NCBI RefSeq assembly: GCF_006861655.1
Contig: NZ_SESI01000004.1
Coordinates: 202,634-266,633, forward strand
Direction of reading: 5' to 3'
DNA from: Halonotius roseus
GTDB taxonomy: Archaea; Halobacteriota; Halobacteria; Halobacteriales; Haloferacaceae
Length of the DNA: 64,000 nucleotides
Position numbers and translations under genes: made by a program. Numbering within the stretch: position 1 is the first letter of the stretch; each line of letters begins with the position of its first letter. The notes beneath the pieces were generated by a model. That model made no database searches and was not told the origin of the DNA. It was given only the letters and a program-made list of their open reading frames with translations. This document shows, piece after piece, positions 44,114 to 53,004 of the stretch.

Positions 44114-45361
44114 TCACTCGTACAGTGGGTGGGCCGCACAGAGTTCGTCGATCCGATCGCCGACCTCGTCGATGACGCTCTGGTCGTCGTGGTTGTCGAC
44201 AACGCGGTAGATCAACTCACCGACCTCCTCGGTTGCGGCCTCGTCAAAGCCACGCGTCGTCAATCCAGGCGTGCCGGCGCGAATGCCGCTGGGGTTGAAC
44301 GGCGAGCGCGTCTCGCCCGGCACGGTGTTTGCGTTGAGCACGATCCCCGCATCGGCGAGGGCTTCCTCGGCGTCGCCGCCCGGCAGGTCGGGATGGGATT
44401 CCCGCAGGTCGACGAGCACGAGGTGGGTGTCGGTGCCGCCGGAGACGACCTCGAAGCCGTGGTCGGCAAACGTTTCGGCCAACACGTCCGCGTTGTCGAC
44501 GACCTGTTGGGCGTACTCTTCGAACTCCGGTTCGAGAGCTTCACCGAAGCCGACGGCCTTCCCGGCGATGTTGTGCATCAGCGGGCCGCCCTGTCCGCCG
44601 GGGAAAACGGCGTTGTCGATGTCGTCGGCGTGTTCCTCGCCCGTCATCACGATCCCGCCACGACCGGCGCGGATCGTTTTGTGCGTCGACCCAGTGACGA
44701 AGTCGGCGACGCCGACCGGCGAGCGGTGGACGCCCGCGGCGACGAGACCGGTGATATGGGCGATGTCGGCGAGGTGGTAGGCCCCCACGTCGTCGGCGAC
44801 ATCCTGAATCGTTTCCCACTCGACCTCTCGCGGGTACGCCGAGTAGCCCGAGACGATCATATCCGGTTCGAACTCCTCGGCCATCTCGGCGAGGCCGTCG
44901 TAATCGATATATCCCGTTTCGGGGTCGACCTCGTACTGCTCGACATCGTAGAACTGGCCGACGAAGTTCGCGGGGTGGCCGTGGCTGAGGTGGCCGCCGT
45001 GCGTCAGATCCAGCGAGAGGATCTTGTCACCGGGTTCGAGCGTGGCGAAGTAGACCGACTGATTCGCTTGGGTGCCCGAGTGGGGCTGGACGTTGACGTG
45101 GTCGGCCCCCCAGAGCTCCTTCGCGCGGTCGATCGCAAGCTGTTCGATCTCGTCGGCGTACTCACAGCCCGCGTAGTACCGCTTGCCGGGATAGCCTTCG
45201 GCGTACTTGTTGGTCAGCGCGCTGCCCTGCGCTTCGAGGACGGCCTTGCTGACGTGGTTCTCGCTGGCGATCATCGCCAACGTCTCCTCCTGTCGGGTAT
45301 CCTCGCCGGCAAGGGCATCTGCGACCGCGGGATCGACCGCACGAACCTGCTCGTAGTCCAT
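44114..45361 (-). CDS. glyA: Serine hydroxymethyltransferase
   Basis: This 415-aa PLP enzyme interconverts serine and glycine with a folate or pterin C1 carrier. Signature segments are TLAMIASENHVSKAVLEAQG, SALTNKYAEGYPGKRYYAG, NVQPHSGTQANQSVYFA, the PLP lysine in TGSTHKTIRAGRGG, and GGQGGPLMH. The ATG at 45361 (MDYEQVRAVDP) was chosen; the upstream extension runs through a tandem repeat and is not conserved. A CTTATT box lies about 26 nt upstream on the minus strand. It is divergent from the TbsP regulator. Confidence 0.95.
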   Translation of the reverse strand: MDYEQVRAVDPAVADALAGEDTRQEETLAMIASENHVSKAVLEAQGSALTNKYAEGYPGKRYYAGCEYADEIEQLAIDRAKELWGADHVNVQPHSGTQANQSVYFATLEPGDKILSLDLTHGGHLSHGHPANFVGQFYDVEQYEVDPETGYIDYDGLAEMAEEFEPDMIVSGYSAYPREVEWETIQDVADDVGAYHLADIAHITGLVAAGVHRSPVGVADFVTGSTHKTIRAGRGGIVMTGEEHADDIDNAVFPGGQGGPLMHNIAGKAVGFGEALEPEFEEYAQQVVDNADVLAETFADHGFEVVSGGTDTHLVLVDLRESHPDLPGGDAEEALADAGIVLNANTVPGETRSPFNPSGIRAGTPGLTTRGFDEAATEEVGELIYRVVDNHDDQSVIDEVGDRIDELCAAHPLYE

Positions 45362-45392
45362 ACCAAATCCCGGCCGCTTAGGCCAATAAGTG

Positions 45393-45438
45393 TGTCTGTC
45401 CACGCTCACCGCCCCTGTCTGTCCACGCTCACCGCCCC
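45393..45438. repeat. Perfect 23-bp tandem duplication upstream of glyA
   Basis: Two adjacent identical 23-nt units, each starting TGTCTGTCCACGCTC and ending ACCGCCCC, lie at 45393-45415 and 45416-45438, between the glyA promoter and the divergent tbsP gene. Because they flank the glyA basal promoter, they could double an activator or repressor site. Confidence 0.7.
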
Positions 45439-45580
45439 GGTTGCTGCCGGGCGCAATCGTCGTTATCAACGGTGTTTTATTACATATTTTGCTGGGTTAA
45501 TTTAGTGCGAAGCCGACTAATGCACGCAGTGCTTTCCCACTAATATTAAGTGTGTGTTCGACGCTTATTCAGCTAGTGAG

Positions 45581-46393
45581 ATGGCGACAAATACACTGGC
45601 GACCGACCGCCACGAGCTGCTGACGACGACACTGGCCGAGGCGACCGAACCCTGTTGGATCGTCGATCCAACCCCCGAGATGATCGAGGCGGTCGTCGAT
45701 GTTGCCAGCGACGGCGACACAGCCGGCCAGCTCCGGCTGTTGGCCGCCGAGGACACCCTCAAAACCACCTTCGAGGAGTTTCTTGTTGCCAGCCGCACCG
45801 CGGATCTGGTCGCCGACAACGACCTCGCTGTGCGAACGGTCGGAACCCCCAGCACGAACTCGCTGGTGATCACCGAAAGCGCGGTGACGGCGGTTGTTGC
45901 CGCCGGCGAGCAGGTCGCCGGGCTCCGTACCGACGACCCTGAGTTCGTCGAGACAACACGCGAGGAGATCGCCGACCGCTGGGACGACGCCGAGGCGTTC
46001 CGGCTGCGAACACCCGCGATCTCGGAGATCCGAACCACGCTGAGCGACGATATCGGCGCGGCCGTCCGCGAGGATTTCGATACCGTCGTGCGGTCGCTTG
46101 AGACCGCCGACGACGATATCGCGCTCGACGAGGTGGCGATCTCGCTGGTGATCGCCGCGAAAAACGAGGTGCTGTTGTACGACATCTCGAAGTGGGGCGA
46201 GGATGTCGGGATCGCCAGCAAAGCCACCTTCTCACGAACCAAAAGCCGGCTTGAGGATGCCAACGTTATCACGACCGAGAAGGTGCCGATCGATGTGGGT
46301 CGGCCGCGGCTCCGGCTCCAACTCGGCGACGATCGGCTCAAGACGGCCCCGACGACCGACCTCGCGGCTGTTGCCGCCGAGCTGCTTGACTGA
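45581..46393 (+). CDS. tbsP: TbsP-like transcriptional regulator (DUF5821)
   Basis: This 270-aa protein has a helical N-terminal ligand or dimerisation domain (MATNTLATDRHELLTTTLAE, AEPCWIVDPTPEMIEAV-like TEPCWIVDPTPEMIEAV) and a C-terminal winged helix (LYDISKWGEDVGIASKATFS, RTKSRLEDANVITTEKVPID). This pattern matches the haloarchaeal TbsP family, described as acting alongside TrmB in control of sugar and gluconeogenic genes. TAATATTAA at 45541-45549 lies upstream. trmB itself is 3 kb away in this window. The family call is from memory and fairly confident; targets are inferred. Confidence 0.75.
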   Translation: MATNTLATDRHELLTTTLAEATEPCWIVDPTPEMIEAVVDVASDGDTAGQLRLLAAEDTLKTTFEEFLVASRTADLVADNDLAVRTVGTPSTNSLVITESAVTAVVAAGEQVAGLRTDDPEFVETTREEIADRWDDAEAFRLRTPAISEIRTTLSDDIGAAVREDFDTVVRSLETADDDIALDEVAISLVIAAKNEVLLYDISKWGEDVGIASKATFSRTKSRLEDANVITTEKVPIDVGRPRLRLQLGDDRLKTAPTTDLAAVAAELLD

Positions 46394-46444
46394 CCAGCGA
46401 CCCGAAGTCGACCTGTTTTTGCGGCGTGCCGTCGTGGGCGAGGT

Positions 46445-48163
46445 ATGGAACTCGCGGTCTGTGGCGGCGGCCCCGCTGCCGAGGCGATCATCGCCGCTAC
46501 CGAGGATATCGATGCTGCTGTGCGCCGCATTGCGCCCGACGCCCTCCAAGATGGCTCGGCGACACCACCCACAACCGGTGCGGTCGTCGCCCCGACAGGC
46601 GCGGCCGTCTTTCGGGCGGCAACCGACCATTTCGATCGCTGGGTTGCCGTCGAGATCGGTGGGATCGGCGGCTACCCGATCGAAACGCTCGATGCGGCGG
46701 TAACGACATTCGGCCCCGACACCGCCTGCTATCGCTGTCTCAATCAACGAGTCGGAGCCCACGAGGAGGCGACGAACACCGAGCCACACGGCGACCGCAG
46801 CAGGGTACGGCTGGCCGGCGCGGTTGCCGGCAACCGCCTGATCTCACTCGTGGCCGGCGGGAGTGACGGCGGCGAGATCACAGAGCTTCCGGGCCCAGAG
46901 CGACGGCTCTTACCGGTGCCGAACTGTGACTGTGCGAGCGAACCGAACCCGTCCCGCGCGCTCCCGCTGACCCACCGCACCGTCGGCGTCGACGACGCGT
47001 TGGCACGGGCCGAACAGGCCGTCGACGACCGGGTTGGCCTCGTGGCGAACGTCGGCGAACGCGAATCGTTTCCGGTTCCGTACTACATCGCCGAGATCGC
47101 CGACACGACCGGGTTCAGCGACACAGCAGCCGCCGACTTCGCCGCCGGCGTCGATGTCGACTGGGATCGCGCCTACATGAAGGCGATCGGTGAGGCCTTG
47201 GAGCGGTACAGTGCCGGCGTCTACCGAACACAGAGAGCGACCCGTGGCCCGGAGCGAACGCTTGCGGCTCCAGTGTCGCCGACCGCGTTTGTTCGCCCCG
47301 AGGGGTTCGAACAGCCCGAGCCCGAACAGCGGATCGACTGGATCAAGGGCCAGCGACTGCCGGACGGCGAGAGTGTGTCGCTGCCGGCGGAGTTCATCTG
47401 GTTTCCGCCGCCGAACCAACGGTATCGCCCGGCGATCACGACCGGACTCGGGCTTGGGAACTCGCCTATCGGGGCGGTTCTCGCGGGGCTGTATGAGGTG
47501 ATCGAGCGCGACGCGACGATGCTGGCGTGGTACTCGACGTTCGAGCCGCTGGGGCTGGCGATCGAAGACGACGTTGTTGCGGAGCTGCGGAAGCGGGCGC
47601 GGGCCGAGTCGCTGACGGTCACGCCGCTGCTCGTCACCCAGGATATCGACGTGCCCGTCGTGGCCGCGGCCGTCCACCGCGAGGGTGAGTGGCCGCGGTT
47701 TGCCGTCGGCTCGGGGGCCAACCTTGATCCGGTCGCGGCCGCGCGGTCGGCGATCGCCGAATCCCTCCAAAACTGGATGGAACTGCGGTCGATGGGCCCC
47801 AAGATGGCTGCCGAGCAGAGTGGAGCGATCGCCGAGTACGCCGACCTGCCGGCGGCCGCCGAGGCGTTCGTCGACCCCGACAGCCGGATCCCGGCCGACG
47901 GGCTCGGCGACCCCGATCTAACGGGCGAAGCGGAGCTACGGGCCGTCTGTGATCGGCTGGCGGCGGTCGATCTCGATGCCTACGCCGCCCGGTTGACCAC
48001 CCGGGATGTTGACGCGCTTGGGTTTGAGGCGGTTCGAGCCGTGGTGCCGGCGGCCCAGCCGCTGTTTACCGGCGAGCCGTATTTCGGCGAGCGCGCCCGA
48101 TCGGTGCCGGAATCGATGGGCTTTGAGCCGCGGCTAGATCGGTCGTATCACCCCTATCCGTAG
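46445..48163 (+). CDS. YcaO-domain cyclodehydratase-like protein with N-terminal Cys-rich partner domain
   Basis: In this 572-aa protein, residues about 200-572 are a YcaO domain, with ATP-site segments AYMKAIGEALERYSAG, VLAGLYEVIERDATMLAWY and DPVAAARSAIAESLQN and a proline-containing C terminus (SYHPYP). The first about 190 residues contain CYRC and CDC pairs (TACYRCLNQRV, PNCDCASEP), like the zinc site of the E1-like partner in azoline-forming enzymes. YcaO enzymes phosphorylate amide backbones to make azolines, thioamides or amidines. No precursor peptide or TfuA gene is adjacent, so the substrate (peptide, protein or RNA-linked) is open. Confidence 0.85.
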   Translation: MELAVCGGGPAAEAIIAATEDIDAAVRRIAPDALQDGSATPPTTGAVVAPTGAAVFRAATDHFDRWVAVEIGGIGGYPIETLDAAVTTFGPDTACYRCLNQRVGAHEEATNTEPHGDRSRVRLAGAVAGNRLISLVAGGSDGGEITELPGPERRLLPVPNCDCASEPNPSRALPLTHRTVGVDDALARAEQAVDDRVGLVANVGERESFPVPYYIAEIADTTGFSDTAAADFAAGVDVDWDRAYMKAIGEALERYSAGVYRTQRATRGPERTLAAPVSPTAFVRPEGFEQPEPEQRIDWIKGQRLPDGESVSLPAEFIWFPPPNQRYRPAITTGLGLGNSPIGAVLAGLYEVIERDATMLAWYSTFEPLGLAIEDDVVAELRKRARAESLTVTPLLVTQDIDVPVVAAAVHREGEWPRFAVGSGANLDPVAAARSAIAESLQNWMELRSMGPKMAAEQSGAIAEYADLPAAAEAFVDPDSRIPADGLGDPDLTGEAELRAVCDRLAAVDLDAYAARLTTRDVDALGFEAVRAVVPAAQPLFTGEPYFGERARSVPESMGFEPRLDRSYHPYP

Positions 48164-48171
48164 CGGCGGGC

Positions 48172-49230
48172 TCACTCGCCGCTGTCGGTCGACAGGTCGT
48201 CGCCGGATGGGTTGGCGGATCGGTCGGCGGATCGCTTGCCGGATCCCGTCATGTCGGCGGCGGCTGTCGAGTCAGCGGCCGACTGGGGCGCGTCGTCGGC
48301 CGGCGAGCCGGCGGAACGGATCGCCTCCCCAACGGAGTCATCAACCACAAGCTGACGATGCGGGTAGGCCATCTCAAGGTCGGCGTCGGCATCGATGAAC
48401 CGCTGGCGGATCGCGGTACGAACCTCCGACTCGACGGTAGCGAGCTTGTAGGGTTTCGTTACCCAGTAACGCAGCCGGAGCAGTACGCCGCTGTCGGCGA
48501 AATCGGCGATCAAACAGCCGGGGCTGGCGGGGTACCGCGCGCTGCCGACGCGGATGTCCGGCCCGCCGTTGATCACGTTATCGATGTCTCGGGCCGCCAA
48601 CTCCATCTGGCGGCGGGCCTCTGGGATATCGGACTCGTAGGTGACCAACACATCCAACGAGAGCCGGGTGCGTTCGTCCTCCGCCGAGTAGTTGGTCACA
48701 TCCCGTTCGCGGACATTGCCGTTTGGAATTACCAGAAAGGTGTTGTCGAGGGTGAAGATCTTCGTATACCGGATCGTGATATCGTCGACGAACCCGCGGG
48801 TTCCCTCCTCAAGTTCGATCATATCACCGATCTCGAAGGGTTGGTCGGCCAACACGAAGATCCCGTTGAGGACGTTGCCGACGATCGGCGCGAGGATGAT
48901 ACCGACGACCGCCGAGAAGACGGTCACCGAGAGGACGATGTTGCCGAGCCTGAGGCCGACAAACGAGCCCGCAACGATGAGTGCGATGGCGATGGTGCCA
49001 CCGCGAACACCGCCCAACACGATCTGGGCGACGCTTTGGCGTTCGAATCGGCGGGCGACCGGCCGACCGAGCAGGCTGACAAGGAGCTTCGACAGCGAGA
49101 CGCCGAGGGCGACAACGAGAAGCGCGGCGACGACCCGGTGGCCGGGAAACTGCAGCCACGCTGGCAACACGGAGCTCGCCACCTCGGTGGCGGCTGTCTC
49201 CGTGGTTCCAGCTGGCTGGATGGTAGTCAT
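48172..49230 (-). CDS. MscS-family mechanosensitive channel
   Basis: This 352-aa membrane protein has several N-terminal helices (RVVAALLVVALGVSLSKLLV, GTIAIALIVAGSFVGLRLGN) and the MscS pore helix and beta domain: VVGIILAPIVGNVLNGIFVL, then DQPFEIGDMIELEEGTRGFV and TLDNTFLVIPNGNVRERDVT. It should gate under membrane tension and release solutes on osmotic downshift. The C-terminal 50 residues are low-complexity Ser/Asp/Ala-rich. The ATG at 49230 is preferred to 49239 on spacing only. It converges with the YcaO gene (8-nt gap). Confidence 0.93.
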   Translation of the reverse strand: MTTIQPAGTTETAATEVASSVLPAWLQFPGHRVVAALLVVALGVSLSKLLVSLLGRPVARRFERQSVAQIVLGGVRGGTIAIALIVAGSFVGLRLGNIVLSVTVFSAVVGIILAPIVGNVLNGIFVLADQPFEIGDMIELEEGTRGFVDDITIRYTKIFTLDNTFLVIPNGNVRERDVTNYSAEDERTRLSLDVLVTYESDIPEARRQMELAARDIDNVINGGPDIRVGSARYPASPGCLIADFADSGVLLRLRYWVTKPYKLATVESEVRTAIRQRFIDADADLEMAYPHRQLVVDDSVGEAIRSAGSPADDAPQSAADSTAAADMTGSGKRSADRSANPSGDDLSTDSGE

Positions 49231-49330
49231 TGACTTCACCTCTTCGCCGGCGCGAAAAAGCCTTGTCCTCCGTGCTGTCGGCCACGATCTGTCGCACAGC
49301 TAAAACGTACGGTGTTCCGAAACAAGATGC

Positions 49331-49346
49331 AACTCACCGAAGAGTA
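49331..49346 (+). promoter_or_regulatory. Candidate TrmB binding site in the trmB promoter
   Basis: AACT-CACCGAA-GAGTA differs by one base from the published haloarchaeal TrmB motif TACT-N7/8-GAGTA. It directly abuts the AT-rich box TAAATTTCAT that sits at the basal promoter position for the ATG at 49379. Binding here would block transcription factor access, consistent with autorepression. Confidence 0.5.
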
Positions 49347-49378
49347 AATTTCATACAGACAGGCTCCAAGAAGCCGGT

Positions 49379-50428
49379 ATGGCAGACGACCTCCGGAAGA
49401 CGTTCGAAGGCGTCGGCGAGCGGTTCAATCTCGGCGAGTACGAGATCGATGCCTACCTTGCCGTCCTCGAACACGGCGAACTCACCGCCAGCGAGATCGC
49501 CGACCGCACCGATATCCCACAGCCCCGCGTCTACGACACGGTGCGCAGCCTCTCGGATCGCTCGCTGGTCGAACTCCGGGAGTCCCGCCCGATGCAGGTC
49601 GTCGCCATCGACCCCGAGACGGCCTTCGGCGACCTCCAGTCGTCGTTTACCGAGCTTGTCGACGAGCTGACCGCGCGCTACACTGCCCCGGCACGGGACA
49701 CCGAGGCGGTGTCGCTGGTCAAATCCCGGGCGACGATCATCCGGTATCTCACCGAGATCATCGAAAGCGCGGAGTACGAGCTCACGCTGTCGTTGACGCC
49801 GTCGCTGCTGGCGGAGTTCGAGGACACACTACGGAGCCAGATCGACGCTGGTGTCAGCATCGACCTCCTTCTCACGCCCGCCCGTGAGGCCCCTGATCCC
49901 GACGCCTTTGAATACCGATCGGTGGCGACGACTGTGCGGGCTCGCCGGGGGATCACCACACCGGTGTTGGCGGTCGCCGACGGCACCGATTCCATCTACG
50001 CGACACAGGATGCCCTTCGGGACGACCGGGATCGCTACGGCGTGATCTTCAGCCGCTCCGCGCTGGGCTTTCTTGTCTCGGGGTTCTTCGAGACGGTGTT
50101 GTGGACGACCGCCGAAACGCTGTCGACGACGCCGACCGAGCGGGCGTTTCCACGGCGGTACGCCTCGATCCGCCGGGCGGTCAAGGATATCCGGGATCTC
50201 GGCGGCGACTTCTATGCGACCGTCGAAGGCCGGGAGACAGAAACCGGCGAGCCGGTCGTGATCAGCGGGGCCGTCGAGGAGATCGAGTTCCGCGAAAACG
50301 AATCCGTCGCCTCCCTGCTTGTCGACACCGGCGACGACCGGATCCGGGTCGGCGGGCTCGTCGCCGCCTACGAGGCGATCGAGGGACAGGCGATCCACAT
50401 CGGTCGGGAGTCGCCGCCCGAGGTGTAG
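49379..50428 (+). CDS. trmB: TrmB-family sugar-responsive transcriptional regulator
   Basis: This 349-aa regulator has an N-terminal winged helix ([20 protein letters not shown], then [20 protein letters not shown]) followed by the TrmB effector region ([52 protein letters not shown]). In Halobacterium, TrmB controls glycolytic, gluconeogenic and cofactor genes in response to glucose. tpiA, tbsP and glpK lie in the same window. The ATG at 49379 has a TrmB-like site and AT-rich box just upstream. Family assignment is secure by architecture. Confidence 0.9.
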   Translation: MADDLRKTFEGVGERFNLGEYEIDAYLAVLEHGELTASEIADRTDIPQPRVYDTVRSLSDRSLVELRESRPMQVVAIDPETAFGDLQSSFTELVDELTARYTAPARDTEAVSLVKSRATIIRYLTEIIESAEYELTLSLTPSLLAEFEDTLRSQIDAGVSIDLLLTPAREAPDPDAFEYRSVATTVRARRGITTPVLAVADGTDSIYATQDALRDDRDRYGVIFSRSALGFLVSGFFETVLWTTAETLSTTPTERAFPRRYASIRRAVKDIRDLGGDFYATVEGRETETGEPVVISGAVEEIEFRENESVASLLVDTGDDRIRVGGLVAAYEAIEGQAIHIGRESPPEV

Positions 50429-50487
50429 CCGACGACGGCAGCGTCGCCGCGGTGATACAGTTTCTGCTGGCCGGCCACGCCAGGGTG

Positions 50488-50874
50488 CTGTTCAGAGTAG
50501 TGCGATTGGATTGCGAACACCTCGAAAGCCCCCGGCGTCTCGCCTCCCGGGACTCGCTGTGCTCCTCGTCGTTCGCGTTGCTCACTCCTGCGGTGCTTGC
50601 GTCGTCACCAGAACTCGGAGATTTCTGGTTGGCTCACGAGAGCGAAGCTCTCGTGAACGTCCGGGTTCGCCGAGACGCCGGCCCCTTTCAGTCCCACCCG
50701 CGTCGGCAGGTCAGGCAGCCACAGTCGGGCGGGACTGAAAGGGGCGACCCGCTGGCGGAAGGCGGGCGACGCAAGCACTGCAGGGCCGCAGGCCCGAAGC
50801 GCGCAGCGAGCCCCCCGACGCCAGCGAGTCGGGGCTTTCGAGATGGTTCCAGTTTCCCCAGCTTATCTGAACAC
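50488..50874. repeat. MITE-like element D (inverted copy of element A, with extra hairpins)
   Basis: The ends are CTGTTCAGAGTAG (50488-50500) and CTTATCTGAACAC (50862-50874). Reading the minus strand, it matches element A nearly end to end (GAAAGCCCCGAC, GCTTCGGGCCTGCGG, CCCCTTTCAGTCCCGCCCG and so on). It carries an extra segment of about 50 nt with two hairpins: ACCAGAA/TTCTGGT (50607-50629) and TCACGAGAGC-GAA-GCTCTCGTGA (50634-50656). It fills most of the gap between trmB and the ATPase gene at 50925. Confidence 0.8.
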
Positions 50875-50896
50875 GACCAAATCGGCGGCCGAGCCG

Positions 50897-50903
50897 TTAT
50901 ATA
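50897..50903 (+). promoter_or_regulatory. TATA box of the ATPase gene at 50925
   Basis: TTATATA is centred 25 nt before the ATG at 50925, fitting a leaderless transcript. It begins 23 nt after the right end of MITE-like element D, so the element forms the immediate upstream region of this promoter. Confidence 0.7.
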
Positions 50904-50924
50904 CCCGCCCAGCGAAGACAGGCT

Positions 50925-51677
50925 ATGCGAGCGACGCCCCAACAGCAGTATCTCTACTCGCTCGGGCTAGCCGGCGAGGATCAGGTGAATCGGGCCTTCG
51001 GCGGCGGGCTACCGACAGGGAGTCTCGCCGTCGTCGAAGGCCGACACGGGGCCGGGAAGAGCACGCTTGCCGGGCGGTTTGCCTACGGGCTCTGTGAGCA
51101 GTCCCAGACGGTCACGTATCTGTCGACGGAACGAGAGTTTACGCGCTTTCTGGGACAGATGCGGTCGCTGTCGTACAACGTCCAGAAATCGTTGCTCCGG
51201 CGAGATCTGTTGTATCTGTTCGGCGATCTCACCGGCTCCGGGGGCGACGACCAGCCGGAACTGCTCTCGCGGCTGCGGGCCGCCCAGCAGCTGTGGACCA
51301 ACGATGTCATTGTGTTCGATACGTTCAGCGATATCCTGCTGTACGATCCGACGGTCGAAGCACTTGCCGAACAGGGGAATTACCGCCGAGCAGTCCAGCG
51401 AATCCTGACGTTTTTCCGGCGGATCATGGCGACCGGGACAACCATCGTCCTGTTGGTCTCACCCAGCGGGCTTCCGAGAGAAACGATGGAACCGCTGCGG
51501 GCCGTGGCCGATGTGTTGCTCGATATCACGGTCGACAACTCCGACGGCCGGCGGTACCGCTGGATCAACGTGCGTCGCTTCGCCGGCATGGGCCAACAGG
51601 TCGACGACCGGATCTCGTTTTCGATCCGACCGGGAACCGGTATCGTCATCGAGAACCGGAGTGTTGTGCAGCGGTAA
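50925..51677 (+). CDS. ArlH/RAD55-like RecA-superfamily ATPase
   Basis: This 250-aa cytoplasmic protein has a KaiC/ArlH-type core: GGGLPTGSLAVVEGRHGAGKST (GAGKST Walker A), VTYLSTEREFTRFLGQM, and a Walker B region DVIVFDTFSDILLYD. ArlH binds ATP and works with ArlI in archaellum assembly; related RAD55-like ATPases serve in signalling. No archaellum genes are nearby, so this is probably a paralogue working with the surface-type cluster that follows. It is followed after 37 nt by a GT2 gene on the same strand. Confidence 0.82.
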   Translation: MRATPQQQYLYSLGLAGEDQVNRAFGGGLPTGSLAVVEGRHGAGKSTLAGRFAYGLCEQSQTVTYLSTEREFTRFLGQMRSLSYNVQKSLLRRDLLYLFGDLTGSGGDDQPELLSRLRAAQQLWTNDVIVFDTFSDILLYDPTVEALAEQGNYRRAVQRILTFFRRIMATGTTIVLLVSPSGLPRETMEPLRAVADVLLDITVDNSDGRRYRWINVRRFAGMGQQVDDRISFSIRPGTGIVIENRSVVQR

Positions 51678-51714
51678 TTTCACTCGTTAGTTACCGCCTA
51701 ACGGTGGTAAGACG

Positions 51715-52992
51715 GTGTTGCAGCAGATTTATTATAATGTCCGGCCATCATTGGCTGTGTCACAGTTGCTATCGGCCCAAGGACTGCTTGCAGTAGTGTT
51801 GTGGGCAGCACTTGCCGTCTATGGCTTTTCCGCGCTGTGGTGGGTCATCGAGGTTGCCGCCCTCTCGTTCCGGTGGGATCACAACACCGAGGAGGTGTGG
51901 GGACTCGACGACATCCAGGTTCGCGTCCTCACGATCGATGCCGAGGCGGTCGTCCAACAAACGGTCAACGCGTTGCCCGACGGGATCGTCGATGTTCGTG
52001 TCATCGCCGAGGCCGACATCAGCATCGACGGGGCGGAGGTACACGTCGTTCCCGAGGAGTTCGAGTGCACCGCGACCAACAAGGGCCGAGCCGTCGAATG
52101 GGCCCGCCAGAACGTCGATTCCGACGAGGAGTATCTGCTGTATCTCGATGAGGATACGATCGTCACCGAGCTGACCGGGCTGCCGGATGCTGATTTCATC
52201 CAGTTTACGGAAAAACCAATCTACACCGGCTCGCGGCTGACCTACCTCTGTGAGGTGTTTCGCACCGGCTACCAGTTCGAACAGCTCGGCTTTCACCGGC
52301 TGTCGTACCCCTTGTACGCCTGGGGCGGTGGGTTTGCGATCCGCCGAAAGATCGAAGCCGAGATCGGCTGGGATGTGCCGACGATCACCGAGGATACAAA
52401 CCTCGTCTGGCGGGCCGCCAGAGAGTACGATCTCACCTATCAGCTGGTCGACTCCCGGTTTCGGAATCAGGCCCCGCCCTCGCTGAAGGCAATGCTCAAA
52501 CAGCGTCGGCGATGGATGTCCGGCACCGTCGGCGACGATTATCTGTTACCGCCGTTGTATCGGCCACTGTACTTTACGCGTGTCGTCGCCTGGGCGTTCT
52601 CGCCGTTCGTGCCGTTTCTGGCTCTCGCGTCGTATCTGCTTCCCGGAACAGCACCGGGGATGGAGCTGTACACGCTGCTCTCGACGGCCCTACTTGGCAT
52701 TCTGTTTGTCTACATGCTGTTCGGCCTCGTCGCCTACCGAAAACACCCTTTCCTGTGGCCGGTCTTTCTCCTGCTCACGCCGGTCGCCGTGGTACTCCAC
52801 TCGATCGGCGCGCTGTGGGGCGTTGTCAGCCCGGTCACGAACTTTGAGGTCACCGAGAAGGTCACCCCCGATACGGTCGAGCAGGCCAACAAGCTAGAGA
52901 CGGGCGAACTCGATGCTCACGACGGTACCGGGCGACTCCTGCGGGAGTCCGACGACGAGTTCGAATGGGGCGTCTTCAGCGACGACGATTAG
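51715..52992 (+). CDS. Membrane GT2-family glycosyltransferase (cellulose/hyaluronan synthase-like)
   Basis: This 425-aa protein has an N-terminal membrane helix (LLAVVLWAALAVYGFSALWW), a cytoplasmic GT-A domain, and C-terminal membrane helices (about 280-380). Catalytic segments are ECTATNKGRAVEWA, YLLYLDEDTIV (DxD), PTITEDTNLVWRA (ED base) and LKQRRRWMSG (QxxRW), the set seen in processive polysaccharide synthases. The start is GTG at 51715. The C-terminal tail is acidic. Together with the preceding ATPase it suggests exopolysaccharide production; the product sugar is unknown. Confidence 0.88.
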   Translation: MLQQIYYNVRPSLAVSQLLSAQGLLAVVLWAALAVYGFSALWWVIEVAALSFRWDHNTEEVWGLDDIQVRVLTIDAEAVVQQTVNALPDGIVDVRVIAEADISIDGAEVHVVPEEFECTATNKGRAVEWARQNVDSDEEYLLYLDEDTIVTELTGLPDADFIQFTEKPIYTGSRLTYLCEVFRTGYQFEQLGFHRLSYPLYAWGGGFAIRRKIEAEIGWDVPTITEDTNLVWRAAREYDLTYQLVDSRFRNQAPPSLKAMLKQRRRWMSGTVGDDYLLPPLYRPLYFTRVVAWAFSPFVPFLALASYLLPGTAPGMELYTLLSTALLGILFVYMLFGLVAYRKHPFLWPVFLLLTPVAVVLHSIGALWGVVSPVTNFEVTEKVTPDTVEQANKLETGELDAHDGTGRLLRESDDEFEWGVFSDDD

Positions 52993-53004
52993 GATACCAG
53001 TTAC

